Assembly (NCBI GenBank): GCA_946699065.1
Contig: CAMPDV010000266.1
Location: 1-64,000 of the forward strand
From: Loxodes magnus
Taxonomy: Eukaryota > Ciliophora > Karyorelictea > Loxodida > Loxodidae
Direction: 5' to 3'
DNA length: 64,000 nucleotides
Positions within the stretch are counted from its first letter, which is position 1, and each line of letters begins with the position of its first letter. The translations under genes and the position numbers were made by a program. The notes below the pieces were generated by a model. The model was given only the letters and a program-made list of their open reading frames with translations, did no database searches and was not told the DNA's origin. Shown here one piece after another: positions 1 through 12,587 of the stretch.

Positions 1-1199
1 GAAGGAATATATTAAAGACTTTAAACTAGAAATTTAAAAACTTAAATCTATTTCATACCAATAAAACTTAAAATTCATTATTTTATTTTTCTTATTTTAT
101 TTACATATATTAAATATTTTTATGGTTAAAGCAAAACTTAAAAAAGTGTATAAGTATTAGAGATATTTTTCATTGACTGATTTAGTGATAATAGGGTTAT
201 TAAGGATAATTGTTTAAAGATAAGTCTAAAAAATTTACTAATAAATTTAAATTAAATTATTTAATTTTTTTCTACTTATAACAAAGAAAAAATCTAGAGA
301 ACTGAAAAAAAATTTTAAATACAATTTATTAAGAAACTTATTATTCTAATTTAGTGCAATTGAAATACCTTTGCTGTTTTATTTTTTGGAAATCCATTTT
401 GAAGAATGTTAAAGCATTTCTCACTAAAAATAAACTTACTATATTATATATCCACAACATTTTAAGAATTTACTATCGACAGTTTAAGGTCACGAACATT
501 ATAAAGCACGCAAATCTGATAATAATTTTCGCTTTTTTTAATTAAAATCTCTTTCATATTTCATAGTTTCTAACTATAATCATTTCTTATTTTCCTCTAA
601 TTCAAACACTTTTTTCTTTTACTGAATGTTAGGCTATTTATGATTCTGTAACTTAGATCAAGGAAAATTTAAGCTGAATTTCCTTTTAGATTAAAAGCTT
701 TTATATAATTTTAAAGCTAATATCACATTAGCTTTAATATAGATCTTACTCTCTCAATTAGTTGATACCAAAAGTGAATTTACAATAAATTGCAAAATTG
801 ATTAAAATTAGTTATCCTCTATTCTGAAGTGCTATATCTTAAATCATTAAAATTATTAATTCAAAAACTCTTAAGCAATAAATTCTGTCGCTCTTTCACT
901 TTCTGAGCCTTATTTTATTAAACGAAATTATAAATTTTTAAGATTTAAATGAATGGGTTGAGAAAGTAACTAATATATACCTAATTTTTTATAGATGAAG
1001 ACTAAAAGGCAACTAAAAAACTAGTTATCAAGCAAAGTTTTTACTAAAGTGTTGATGATTTTAAATTTATTTTACTATTGAATCATTTCTCACTGACTTC
1101 AACATCTAGTAATAAATTAATTTCCATTAAAATAATTTAAAGAAACATATCTAATGGAGAGTGACTTAAAGAGGAATAATTAGAACTCCACTTTTTAAA

Positions 1200-2700
1200 T
1201 AAGAAATAGAAAGGTGCTAGTCCTATATATAAATAAAGTGTTAAGATAAATATTAAAGATGTAAATTATTATATGAAATCATCCTTTTATTTCAAGTAAC
1301 TATATTTAAAAAGAAAACTTTTTAACATCATTTAAGTATCTTTCAAATAATGATAAAGTTATAAATCAATTAAGTGTAAAAAAATAACTTTAGTATCAAA
1401 TAGTTAAAGCTCAGCTAAACTATTAATATATTAGATTTGAGAAAAGATAAAAGGCTTTAGAGGATAGAACTTTAGAATAATAAAGGTAAATAACAATTTA
1501 TTCTACATATTTAAAATCCTATGATGGTAAGGATATTTTACTTTAATATGAATAAGAATTGTTAGAACATATATAGGAAAAAATTTAATAACTTAAATAG
1601 AAAGTAAAACCTTATATTAAAGAAAATGAAATTTTATATAAGAATAACTATAAAAAATTTAATAATTGAAGCTATTAAAAGATTAATTATTTAGATAATA
1701 TTAAAAGGAAATAGACTCAGAATAAATAATCAAATAACCTCTAAGTCAAAATGTTTACTCATAGATTTTAATTTCAATAAACAGGTAAGCAAATCCAAAT
1801 TATAGATGAGTTAAATTATTCATTCAATCTAAAATATATTAAGGATATTGAATTTAATAGGATGCTTCAACTGGAAACTCTATGACCATTTTATCAATAA
1901 AGTAAAAGAATTTCATTTTAAAAGTAGTTAAATTTAAAGATGAAAGAGATCATATAACTACATTTGTTTTATTTTACTAAACTAATATAAAAATATTAAC
2001 TTAGCTATTCTTTAAAATTTATTATATTCATATAATTTGATAATTTTCAGTTATATATAATCTCAAGTCACCTATCTAAGTTTGAAAAAAGAACAGTCAA
2101 AATAATTTCTAAGCATTCTAGAAAAGTATAAATAATTTAAATAAGATATTATTAACCTTTCTTAATCAAGCAAAGCAAGCTTTACATCATATATTCTTAA
2201 AAATGTATTTAAATCTATTTAATGGATAGTCCTACTAATATTGATCAAAAATTTAATATATCTATTTTTTATAATTTATTAGACTTTCATTAAAGGTTAA
2301 GCTATAAAGTTATTTTAACGATTTTAAATATATGAAGCAAGTTAAGACCAAAAGGGTAACTTTATTATATTTCGAAGCTTTAAAAGATCTATCAAACTCT
2401 TTTAGGTAAAATTACTATTTAATATATAAACTTAAGTAATTCATTTATTTAAAGATTTTATGATTTAGACTTTCATATATTATTAGTAATATCTACTTGT
2501 AAAAGGAATATATTAGCTCATACAAATACTTACAAAGGAAAATTAAGGTAATTAAATAGACTTTATAATTATTTTAGGATGAATTAAATAAATTAGCGAA
2601 GTCTATAAATAGGAGTTTAGAAATGAGCTAGCTATTTATAAAAGAAATATATTGGATAAGAATTTTGTATAATTTTAACTATCATATAACTTATTTTAAT
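1200..2700 (+). CDS. Uncertain protein-coding locus X, unit 1
   Basis: I do not recognise a family. The translation with TAR as Gln is Lys/Asn/Gln/Ile-rich. Between about 1350 and 1900 one frame, the frame of the ATG at 1350, collects mostly silent changes against the inverted copy. These include TAA to CAA (both Gln), AAC to AAT, TTT to TTC and AAA to AAG. After about 1915 the silent-change pattern moves to another frame, in a segment containing Lys-Asp-Glu-Arg-Asp-His. Either a short intron or a frameshift separates the two parts, so this may be a gene with introns or a recent pseudogene. Start and end are not determined. It lies upstream of the tRNA-like gene and actin. Confidence 0.35.
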
Positions 2701-3161
2701 TTAATAAGCTTTAAATACATTTAAGAATCAGAATACCCATAAAGATAAAAGTTATTAATACTTTTATATTTATCTATTATTTAAATATCTAGTAAAGTTA
2801 ACGCCAAAAATAGAAAATGATAAATGCTAATTTTGCATAAATGAATATACTTAGATATAAAAAAAATGGTATCTTTGAATTATAGTCTAAATAATAGGTA
2901 AGTTATTAAGAAGCATAATTGAACATAAATTAAAGTTGATTAATTCTAATGTATTTAATTTATTAGATAAAGAGTAATTTAATGATTATTAATAATGAAA
3001 TAGCTATATTAAGCAAAGTTTTATATTTATCATGTTTAGATTGTTCTATATTATTAAAGCTTAGTTTACATTAAAGTAGAGATAATTAGTATAGAGTCAA
3101 CTTATTATTATAAGCTAGGCTTGTTTTATTTACATTTTTATTTCATCTTTTCTTTAAAAAA
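2700..3161. other. AT-rich intergenic, no feature seen
   Basis: Very AT-rich sequence between locus X and the tRNA-like gene. No frame stands out. The equivalent stretches are about 19520-19984 and 52130-52600. Confidence 0.6.
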
Positions 3162-3234
3162 TGTCGGTGCAGAGACTTGAACTCCGGTTTCGACGGCCAC
3201 AACGTGGTGCCCTAAGCAGCTAGACTACAGCGAC
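3162..3234 (-). tRNA. tRNA-His-like gene (GTG), unit 1
   Basis: On the minus strand 73 nt fold as a tRNA cloverleaf: acceptor stem of 7 pairs with discriminator A, D arm, anticodon loop TTGTGGC giving anticodon GTG (His) with G37, a 4-nt variable loop, and a T arm with loop TTCAAGT. A run of six T directly follows the 3' end, as expected for RNA polymerase III termination. Three deviations stand out: a C-C mismatch at acceptor pair 5:68, a C-C mismatch at anticodon-stem pair 28:42, and no adjacent G18-G19 pair in the D loop. It may be a functional odd tRNA or a decayed one. All three copies are identical. Confidence 0.75.
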
Positions 3235-3239
3235 TTACT

Positions 3240-4309
3240 ATATATAAAATAAAATAAAAAGATAATATTACTATAGATATATTTCCTATAATTGTAATTC
3301 TAGCTATTCATTACTATTTTAAAATATTAAATGTAAAACATTCAGAAGGTTAACCATTAAAGATATCAAATAGGCAATAGTACAAGCAGAAAGTAAAGAA
3401 GTGAGTATCTGAAAAACTAAAAGATAATAGCAATATAAAATTTAAAGATAAGTATGTTAAAAAAGAAAGGCTTTTTACTATATAAATGCTTTAGTTAACT
3501 ATAGCAAACTTTTAAATACTATATATATTAATGATAATAATGAAACTTAAAGAAATTATAGTAATAAACAATTTATATATATAGTTTTGATAATTATCAA
3601 TATTATGATATATATCACTAAGTTAACATTATGCTTCATGTTTAGATAAGATACTCTTGTAATTTTAGTTAATAGAAAATCTAATTTTTAGTATTTAAAT
3701 ATCATAAAACTTAGTCTACATTTGTAAGTTTAAGCTTTAGAATATAAAAGGAGGAAAAATAAATACATTTATATGAAAGTTTGATAGATTTAAGACATTG
3801 CTTGAAGACTTTAATTTTCATTGTCTAGCATTAAAGTTTATAATGGTAAAATAATTAGTACTAAGCTCTTTAAGTTTAAGAAAAAGCTTTATAAAATTTT
3901 TTAAATCTAAAATTTAAAATCTTTATTAAAATAGCTGAAAAAGAATAAGAATATAAAAAATAAGAGATATAAAGAAAGAAAAAATGATTAAATTATAGAT
4001 TTAAATTAGAAGCTATTTATGCAGAATATTTCTGAGAAAAAATGAAAATAAATTGTAATTTAAAAATAATATTTTTTAAATAAAATAACTATAGAAAAGC
4101 AGCTAAAATTTGTATATTTTTTATTAAAATAATTTAAGTTATTTTTGGTTTAAAATTAACATTTGATCCCATATTTATGTTCGTTTCTGCTAAATCTTAT
4201 ATAGCTCCATCTACTCTTTTATCTCTAATTTAACTATTATGAAAATTTTAAAAGGGATAAACGGGGCTAGAAATGATTTAAAAAGATGGTTTTGTAACAC
4301 TTTTATAAA
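3240..4309. promoter_or_regulatory. Upstream region of actin, unit 1
   Basis: About 1 kb without a convincing gene between the tRNA-like gene and actin. Near the start codon a GC-rich patch, ACGGGGCTAG at 4261-4270, stands out in otherwise A/T sequence. It is kept in all three copies, with GCGGGGCTAG in the inverted one. I infer a promoter element; no TATA box can be told from background at this AT content. Confidence 0.35.
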
Positions 4310-5443
<1,134 letters not shown>

Positions 5444-5478
5444 GTGAGTGAAGGAGAATTAGAGGGAAGTCTTTCAAG

Positions 5479-5504
5479 AGGAAATAAACTTTGAGTTTAT
5501 TCCT
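5479..5504 (+). promoter_or_regulatory. Hairpin 35 nt after actin stop
   Basis: An 11-bp stem with one bulged A and a 3-nt loop (AGGAAATAAACT, TTG, AGTTTATTCCT). The same stem occurs in unit 2. In the inverted copy (about 49782-49807) one base change weakens it, so pairing is not clearly under selection. It could mark the mRNA 3' end; this is inference. Confidence 0.4.
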
Positions 5505-8500
5505 GAATTAAGCTTCTTTCTAAACATTTAATTTATTACTTCCCAAAATATTTTAAATCTATATAATAAAAAAGTTATCTTTCTCTGTTCTTTTGCATAA
5601 TCTTCGAATACACTAATTTTTATAAAATATCTTAATAATATAAAATCTTAATAGATTAGAGTAATTTTAATTCTAATCATTTCAAGCTAGAATTTCTTCA
5701 TATACAAATAAAAAAAATTATCTTATTAATTAATTTAATTTATAAGAACCTTCTTTATCTTTAATTTGCTAAGCTTTTAACGAAAGTAATTTATTATTCA
5801 TACTCTCTTCGCAAAAGCACTTATGATTTTCTGAAATTCTCTTATAATTACCTAATATTTTAGCTTTCAACTTGTGTAATATATTTTAGCTTATAATCCA
5901 ATAATTTTTAATTTGTAAGTATGTGTAATTAAAATGGTGATATATTGGAAACTTTTTGATTATTGAATAAGAGAAGTAAATGTTTAAATTTTAAAAGGTT
6001 TATAGATTAAGTAAATTTTTGAATGTTTAGCATTAAAATAATGATGTTTGTACTGTTAATTAGAGGTAATAAATGTTTAATGTTTTGATTTATTTTCTAA
6101 ATGTGATTTCTATGAGTATTTGAAATATATCTTTCTCTTTTTTCTTAATTAATTATTGTAGGATTATATCTCTAATCTATTTTTAAAGATATATGCTTTT
6201 AAGCTATCTAATACTGTTTCCAATAAATAGTATAGCTAAATTTCTAAAATATTAGTTTAGCTTCTAATAAAGGTGATATTATAATTAAAGTTTACTACTA
6301 TTATACCTAAATACTTATTTAAGCTTATTTATTATTTGGATTTTAGATTCTAATAATTAATTACTAAGCTTATCATTTTATCTTCTATAGAACTCTTCTA
6401 TTCCTTTCAAAACTATCAGAAATTTATCTCGTTTCAAATACCTAGTACTGTTTTTATCTTAAATAAAGAGTATTTGAAAGCTACTTCTTTAGTTGCTGTT
6501 TAATTTTTTTTAAAGAATTACAAAATTAGAATAATATATTCCATCTATGTCATAATCTATTATTCAGAAATCTTAATTTATTTCAATAAAAATTAATCAT
6601 CCATAGATAAAGATACTTTTTATCAAAGATATCCTTTGATAGATTTTTATTAACTTAATTTGATGATTCTTTTCTGAAGGTTTCTCTAGTTAATAGAAGT
6701 AAATTTTCATTAAATCATTAAATTTTAATGTCTTAAGCATCTTAAATAATTTAGCCTTAGATATGTTCTATATTCGGCAATTTTTTAATAAAAACCTCTT
6801 TCTTTCTTCTAATATTTAGCGTCATTTTCTTTCTAAACTTTTTATTTTTTATATCTGTCTGTTAATTTATTTAGTTATAGTTCCCATTTACTCGGTCTTT
6901 TATTTACTCATTTTAAATGAAATAAATCCTACCAATAATAATCAAGATAAATCTGGAAACTCCATTCATCACTTTAACTTGGAAAGCAATCAAGCATATT
7001 CCTTGAGATAAACAGAGTGGATTACCTTATTTATTTTATTTTTCCCAGATATTCTGCTAAATTTTTTCAGTGCGAAATATATAAATTTTTACTCCCATCT
7101 AGGATTTAGCACCTTCTAAAAATATTTTTAAGATTATTCTTTATGAAAAATTTTAACTGAATGACAATATGAAACTTCTTAAAGGACTTGTAGAATTATA
7201 TTTTTGATTTCTATTCTTTTAAATAATTTTTGCTGATGATCTTAAATAGATTTGTCTCTCTTTTAAAAAAATTAACAAGTAGATTGATTTTAATCTTCAA
7301 AGATTGCATAAAGTTTCAATAAGTTAGGGGATTCTAGAATAAAAGATCAAGCAAATTTCAGTATTTAGGATTCAGTCTGATCTTATTTGCGGTTTTTTAA
7401 GGATTCATCATTTTAACTGCAAGCTTAATTATTTTAAGTTAAACAAAACTTTCGTAGTTACTTTTCCTATTTGAGTAATTACTTCATAGTTAATTTAAAA
7501 TATTACTATTAATAGTATTAAAGCAAGAACTTTTAATGTGAGTTCTAGAACTAAACGCATTTCAATGCTTCCCTATCTTCCTTTTATAAGGAGAATTAGG
7601 ATTTAAATTTTATACAACATTAGAAAATTCCATTTATTGGACTATTTCTTTATTTTCTAATGTTTAAACGAAGATTTTACTTTATTAACTTATTGTTCTA
7701 TCTTCTATATACTATTATACAGTTTTATCCTTTTTGAGTTTGAGTTGCTGCTATATGAAATTAATTACTTTATCCAAAAGCTACAAAACTTCCCTATAAA
7801 TCTAAACTTTATTTTCCAACTGATTTATTCTTTACTTAAACTATCTGATACTAATATTAGAACTGCTACGCCTTAGAATAACTCATCAATTTATTTAACT
7901 TTATGACTTTAAGTTGAACATTTTCTTGACTCATTTAAGTGACAACTTCAATTGTAAGTTTTTTTAGTTTTTAATCCCTTTTAGTATCTAATTATAAAGC
8001 CAGATTAACTTAATTAATACCACTATTTGCTTTGATAATGAAATCCTCAGTCTAATTTATTTCATTTAGCATTCTTTTTTTTGATAAATCTTAGTTATAT
8101 TAAATAAAAAGTTTTATTAATTGATGCTTCAGTTTTATTTTTTGTAGTCCTAAATCTTTCTTAGTTGCAATTTTGATTATAGAAGGAAAACTAAGTTGCT
8201 TTGCTTTTTATATGATGTTAAATAATTTTCTATATTATCTTCAAGTTTATTCACAATTAGATGTTCTACTTTTAATATAATATTTAAGTTATTATGACAT
8301 GTAATAGGTATATTGCAGTATAAAGATACTATAACTTGATAAACTGATAAAGAATCAAATATTTATCCTTTATGTATTTTAAGCTAATTTAAGTTTACTT
8401 TTTTTAATATATTATAAAGATATTTTTTTGGCTATCTTCTTGCTGTTTAATGAAATTGAATCCTCTTTTAAATCCAATTTTCTTACTCATTTAAAAGAAA

Positions 8501-8510
8501 GAAAATTGAA
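5505..8510. other. AT-rich stretch between actin and ORF Y, unassigned
   Basis: Protein-like translations can be found on both strands, for example coiled-coil-like Lys/Gln/Asn-rich text on the minus strand at about 7.3-7.9 kb and a membrane-like segment on the plus strand at about 6.8-7.0 kb. Units 1 and 2 differ here by indels of 1, 4 and 5 nt (about 7.0-7.1 kb), which break any single frame. I therefore call no gene. It may hold a decayed gene. Confidence 0.5.
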
Positions 8511-9158
8511 TCATTTATTCGTGAGGCTATATAGATACATAAAAAGTCCCTTATAAATATATAAGTATTAGATATTTTACTTAGTAGCTTTAATTAATTA
8601 ACAGTTCAAATTAAAATTATGTCCTTTGTCCTTAGCATTCTACTATTTTCCTTTATCTCTACCTTCTTCAGGTTTCATATTTTAAAGGTTTTCGAGCAGC
8701 TCATAAATTCTTAACTTCTTCTTATAGATATTTCGTTCGATGCTGGATAAATGGAAGTTATCTCCTTTCAGATATTGTCCTTTAGTTTGTTTTCTTACTT
8801 TTTAACTTATATAGATTTAAGATTAGTTTATTTCTGAATATTTTTAGATAAGTTTAAAATATTCTGAGCTACTCAGATTTTCTATAACTTAAATAATAGA
8901 ATTTTGTTACTTGTCTATTAGGATTTTCGTATATTAAGAAATAACTAAAATAATGATAATTTATTGAAATTCATATATATCTAATATTTCCTTCACTTTT
9001 TAATTAGTTAGCTTTTCTATAGCCTACTGTTCAAAATAGTAGAATATTCAAATTAATTAAAAACTTTAAAAATATATGTAAACTTAATAAGAAGCTAGAA
9101 GTTATAGAATAACCATGATAATTAGATAGTTAAAGTAAAGCATTAAACATATAGCCAT
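8511..9158 (-). CDS. ORF Y, unknown basic protein, unit 1 (215 aa)
   Basis: Unrecognised. Read with TAR as Gln and internal TGA as Trp, the frame opens at ATG-GCT (9156-9158) and runs to TGA at 8511-8513. The N-terminus is hydrophobic. The middle is charged and helical, including the motif Lys-Val-Lys-Glu-Ile-Leu-Asp-Ile-Tyr-Glu-Phe, and a hydrophilic tail follows with Met-Lys-Pro-Glu-Glu-Gly-Arg-Asp-Lys. The inverted copy at 46126-46773 keeps exactly the same length and frame; unit 2 carries a +1/-1 frameshift pair. One codon is CGA, TAA and TGA in the three copies (Arg, Gln, Trp). It is transcribed away from the neighbouring F-box gene. It may be part of a longer gene. Confidence 0.42.
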
Positions 9159-9472
9159 AAAAGATAAGTAATATAAACATATAAATGATTACTATAATTT
9201 GTTCTCTCTATTTCTTATTTTATAACTTTTAGTAATTTTTATCTTCTTAAGAGGTTATTATCCTTAATTCCTTTAAATAATAAGCTTTATTTATTTATTT
9301 TTGTAATTTTCTTATTTTTATTTATTTCTCTCAATCAAACAAATAATTAAAGGATGATTGATAAAAGGGTATTAATATTATCCATATAAATAAGTAATGC
9401 ATAACATTAATTTTAAAACAATTATTTTACTATATGCTTCACTTAACCCTATTATAATAAATTATTATAAAT

Positions 9473-9510
9473 AGCTGTAAATCAATGAGGTGCAATGCGC
9501 TCAATAATAA
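9473..9510 (+). repeat. Short hairpin-forming repeat, copy 1
   Basis: Degenerate member of a GC-rich motif found six times in the window (core AATGAGGTGC then a GCGCTC end). The best copies fold as a two-part hairpin with outer AGAGCG/CGCTCT and inner GCAC/GTGC stems. It sits about 240-275 bp before the F-box start. Confidence 0.6.
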
Positions 9511-9639
9511 AAGTTTTTTTAATATGCATTTAAACTTTTTGTTAAAACTATTAATAAACAGTTATAATGTAAAAGTATTTATTTCTAACTTATAATGTAA
9601 TATATTTTATTATATTACAGCTACTAATCAATTAGGGGT

Positions 9640-9662
9640 AAGTATCATAATTTATGATGCTT
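9640..9662. promoter_or_regulatory. Palindrome about 90 bp before F-box start
   Basis: Near-perfect 23-bp palindrome (arms AAGTATCATAA and TTATGATGCTT). The same site occurs at about 26457, 45630 and 62240, always upstream of an F-box gene. It could bind a dimeric regulator; only the symmetry and position are observed. Confidence 0.45.
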
Positions 9663-9748
9663 CATTATTTATTTTATAATTCTAACTTTTTCTTTCGCTT
9701 ATATCATAATTTACCTTTATTAACTACCTTTTAAACAATTATTATAAA

Positions 9749-11893
9749 ATGGCTGAAAATACTAGAACGTCAAGTATTTAGCCCAGCGAACCTATACTCT
9801 TTTAGAAATAAAAACAGAAAGAGTAATCTAAATAAGATATTTCAAGTCAGTAAGGCTAAACTGTTAAAAGCGAAGTCTTGCAAGAGGAACAACTAGGGAT
9901 GAAAAATAATAAGGAAGAATAAAAATAAAATATAGAGAAGCATGAGAGAAAATAATAGTAAAAATAGTCTATGTTTTGGAATAGCAAATATATCTTGGAT
10001 TTGCTTACATAATTTCTAAATATAAATGATATAACTTAGTTATAGTAAGTAAATAGATAATTCTATTATTTTAGTTATCTATTTAAGGAACTAGATACTT
10101 AAAGAGTAAAAAACGAAGCATTATAAACGAAGAATAAGATAGAATGAATTTTGAGATAGATAAGTAAATCTGATGTAGAAACTGTTCATCTATAAGGAAA
10201 ATTATTGTCTTAAAATGTGTGCCTATAAATTAGGAATAATTTAGAGAAATCTATAAATCTCAGAATTTAAAAACTGAAAAATTCCTCTCTAATGAAACTA
10301 AAGGAAATTGTAATAAAAAATTGATCCAATAATAATTTTGATTCTTTACCTAATCTATAAAATATAAAAAGTTTAACCAGCTTAAAAATTTGAAGATACT
10401 ATAATTAGAGATTAAAATTTATACTTTATGCAAGAGCTAACAAATTTAAAATCAGTATATCTAAACAAAGTCGAATAGATATCAGGTTAGTTTTTAGTTG
10501 ATTACTGCTAAAGTCTAAAAATAGAAAATCTAGAAATAGATTGTGAAATGATAAATTACCAAAAGATAAAAGATTATTTAAAAATAAAGGGATAATACAT
10601 TCATAACATTAATATAAACTCTAATAAAAAATTAGACGAGTTTATTGATTTTTTGCCCTAACTTAAAAGAAATTTTAAATAAGTTCAACATATAAAGAGC
10701 CTGATTAGTTTTTAGATAAAGTTAAAAGGTTAAACCTTTAAAGTTTTATCCTTAGAAATACTTAATTCTCAGATTAGACTTTAAGAAATTTATTTAGTTA
10801 TCAGAATTAAAATCTTGAAGCAATTGAAATGTTACATAAGAATCCTTTTAATTACGAATTTTTCTAATTTATTCTGTAAAGCTCTCCTAATATAAAGAAT
10901 CTAAAATGAATTTAAGAAAATAGTAATAAATAAGTTAATAACTAGCAATAGAGTTAATAATAATAAGATATAAAATTTGTAAGGTAGGAATTACTTTAAT
11001 ATCTAGAGAAAGCTTTTATTAGCAATATTTAACAATAAAGTGATTGGGATTTTAAGAGTTCTGCTATATAAAGCTCCTAATATTAAATCATTAATTTTTG
11101 ATAATTTATTTACTTAAGTTAGTAATACATAATAAGTAAATATCCAATTGGAAGAAAATATCTTAGTTTAGATATCACATTAATTTTGCAGATTAGAGAT
11201 TATTTACTTTTGATAATGCGTTTTTGTTAGAGATGAAACTATCTTGCTTATAATATAAAATGCTCCTAATCTTAAAAAATTAGATGTTTGAAAAATGAAT
11301 CAAATTAAAAATGAAACGATTCAATAGCTTGGTATTTATTCATCTAAACTAGAGTATATTTGGTTATGGGAAATGGATCATTTGGCAGATGAAAACTCTT
11401 AGCTTTATCTTTTAAAACTGCACTAAATTATAATATATCTCTTTAAAACATAGTAAATAAGGAAGTCAAATAAAATAAAATCTATAATCCTTAGAGATAA
11501 CTAATATTTCTCTTGGAGAGAACATTTCCGCATGTAAAATGTGAATAAAATAAATGGTTTAAAATATAAAAACTAGAAGTATTATTACTATAGGGACTAA
11601 GTTTAGTAAATGGAGATGTAGTTTAAATAATAAAAAATTGTTCTAAGTTAAAAGATTTAAATCTTGAAAGTAATGAAGAAATAACGGAAGCAGCATTCCC
11701 TATAAGAGATGAATTTGGGTCTTAATATCCAATTTGGAGCAGCTTGAGAACATTAAACTTAACATAATGTTCTAAAGTAAATATTTAATGAATCAATTTA
11801 ATGGTTCTACAGTTCACGAAAATAGAAATATAGTGTGAAAGATTGACAAGATTTAAAGAACAAGAAATGGATTTTGGATTGAGAAGTATTTGA
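9749..11893 (+). pseudogene. F-box/LRR protein, copy 1, frameshifted
   Basis: Same gene as the intact copy at 26576. The N-terminal half including the F-box (Trp-Asn-Ser-Lys-Tyr-Ile-Leu-Asp-Leu-Leu, then Val-Asn-Arg-Gln-Phe-Tyr) reads through. Six single-base insertions relative to intact copies then disturb the frame, at about 10390, 10655, 10675, 11045, 11398 and 11560, all in homopolymer runs. They sum to a multiple of three, so the conserved C-terminus (Gly-Leu-Arg-Ser-Ile then TGA) is again in frame. It is either a young pseudogene or an intact gene with homopolymer sequencing errors. At one Trp site it has TGG (11367-11369) where copy 2 has TGA. Confidence 0.8.
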
Positions 11894-12224
11894 CTTTGAA
11901 CTAGAAATAAATTAAACTATTATTTAAAATTATTAAATCTCTTTGTAATTATATAAATTTATTTTATTGCCAAATTAGTTAAAGTAATCTTTAAATAAAG
12001 TTTATGAACAAATTGAAAAAGCAAGTTGATGTCTTATAATCTAAGTTAAAAGACTTAAAGGCTTAAAAATGATATAAAATGCTAAAAAGTATCTATCCAA
12101 TAAATATAAATGATTTATTTTAAGAAGGTAATATTATAAAAAATAATTAAGCTAATTTTAAATGAATCCTTAAAAGATGCCAGGTTTTAATTTGCTAAGT
12201 ATAAAGATATTTAAATAATTCATT
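11894..12224. other. AT-rich spacer after F-box copy 1
   Basis: After the TGA stop a second in-frame TGA follows two codons later (TGA-CTT-TGA), as in other copies. The rest is AT-rich and conserved with 28.7-28.9 kb and 59.7-60.0 kb. No gene seen. Confidence 0.5.
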
Positions 12225-12480
12225 TTAAATAGGAATCTCCAACTGATATTGAATTAAACTCTGGTACCAGGAAATACCCATAGTGAAGAATCGAACAAGA
12301 ATTATAACAGTAGTCAATAGGGATAAGAATGGAGAGATATCAACTAGCTTTAATGTTAATTGATACCATATACTAAGGTCTCTTAGGTTAGCATTCCGAT
12401 CACTGCCCTTCAGAAGAAAAGATTCACAAGAGAATGCTAGCACTGAGGAAGATTTCAGTAAAGAATTTTTTAATAAATAA
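12225..12480 (+). other. GC-richer conserved patch, coding-like on both strands
   Basis: Clearly less AT-rich than its surroundings and repeated at about 59420-59680. The minus strand has an uninterrupted 72-codon ORF (12225-12443) and the plus strand a frame ending Asp-Phe-Ser-Lys-Glu-Phe-Phe-Asn-Lys then TAA (Gln here). Both frames carry amino-acid changes between the two copies, so I cannot tell which, if either, is real. It lies between the F-box 3' end and the LINE 3' end and could be the LINE 3' tail or a gene remnant. Confidence 0.4.
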
Positions 12481-12587
12481 ATTTAAACTAAAAGAGTTTT
12501 TTGAGGTCTTTTAATTGCAAGAATTGCTTCTTTCAATTATAGATGTTAGTAAATGTTTTTAAATTGTTTTTTAATCTTGTTTACATC

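Larger units (their letters stand above)
9159..9748. promoter_or_regulatory. Intergenic region upstream of F-box copy 1
   Basis: Shared divergent upstream region of ORF Y and the F-box gene. It contains the hairpin motif near 9473-9510, an inverted repeat at about 9597-9620 (TGTAATATA and TATATTACA) and a 23-bp palindrome at 9640-9662. The same layout precedes F-box copies 2, 5 and 6. Confidence 0.5.

Noticed and set aside
354-545. 63-codon ORF at 354-545, repeated at 17179-17370
   Set aside because: In such AT-rich DNA short open frames are common; the inverted copy at about 54.8 kb carries indels and no domain is visible.
5505-8510. Large membrane or coiled-coil gene between actin and ORF Y
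   Set aside because: Several frames look equally protein-like, and indels of 1, 4 and 5 nt between units break all of them.
10150-10175. A possible 15-nt heterotrich-type intron (GTAAATCTGATGTAG) next to the first internal TGA of the F-box genes
   Set aside because: The TGA lies outside it, removal does not change the frame, and copy 4 lacks the GT, so it is better read as coding sequence.
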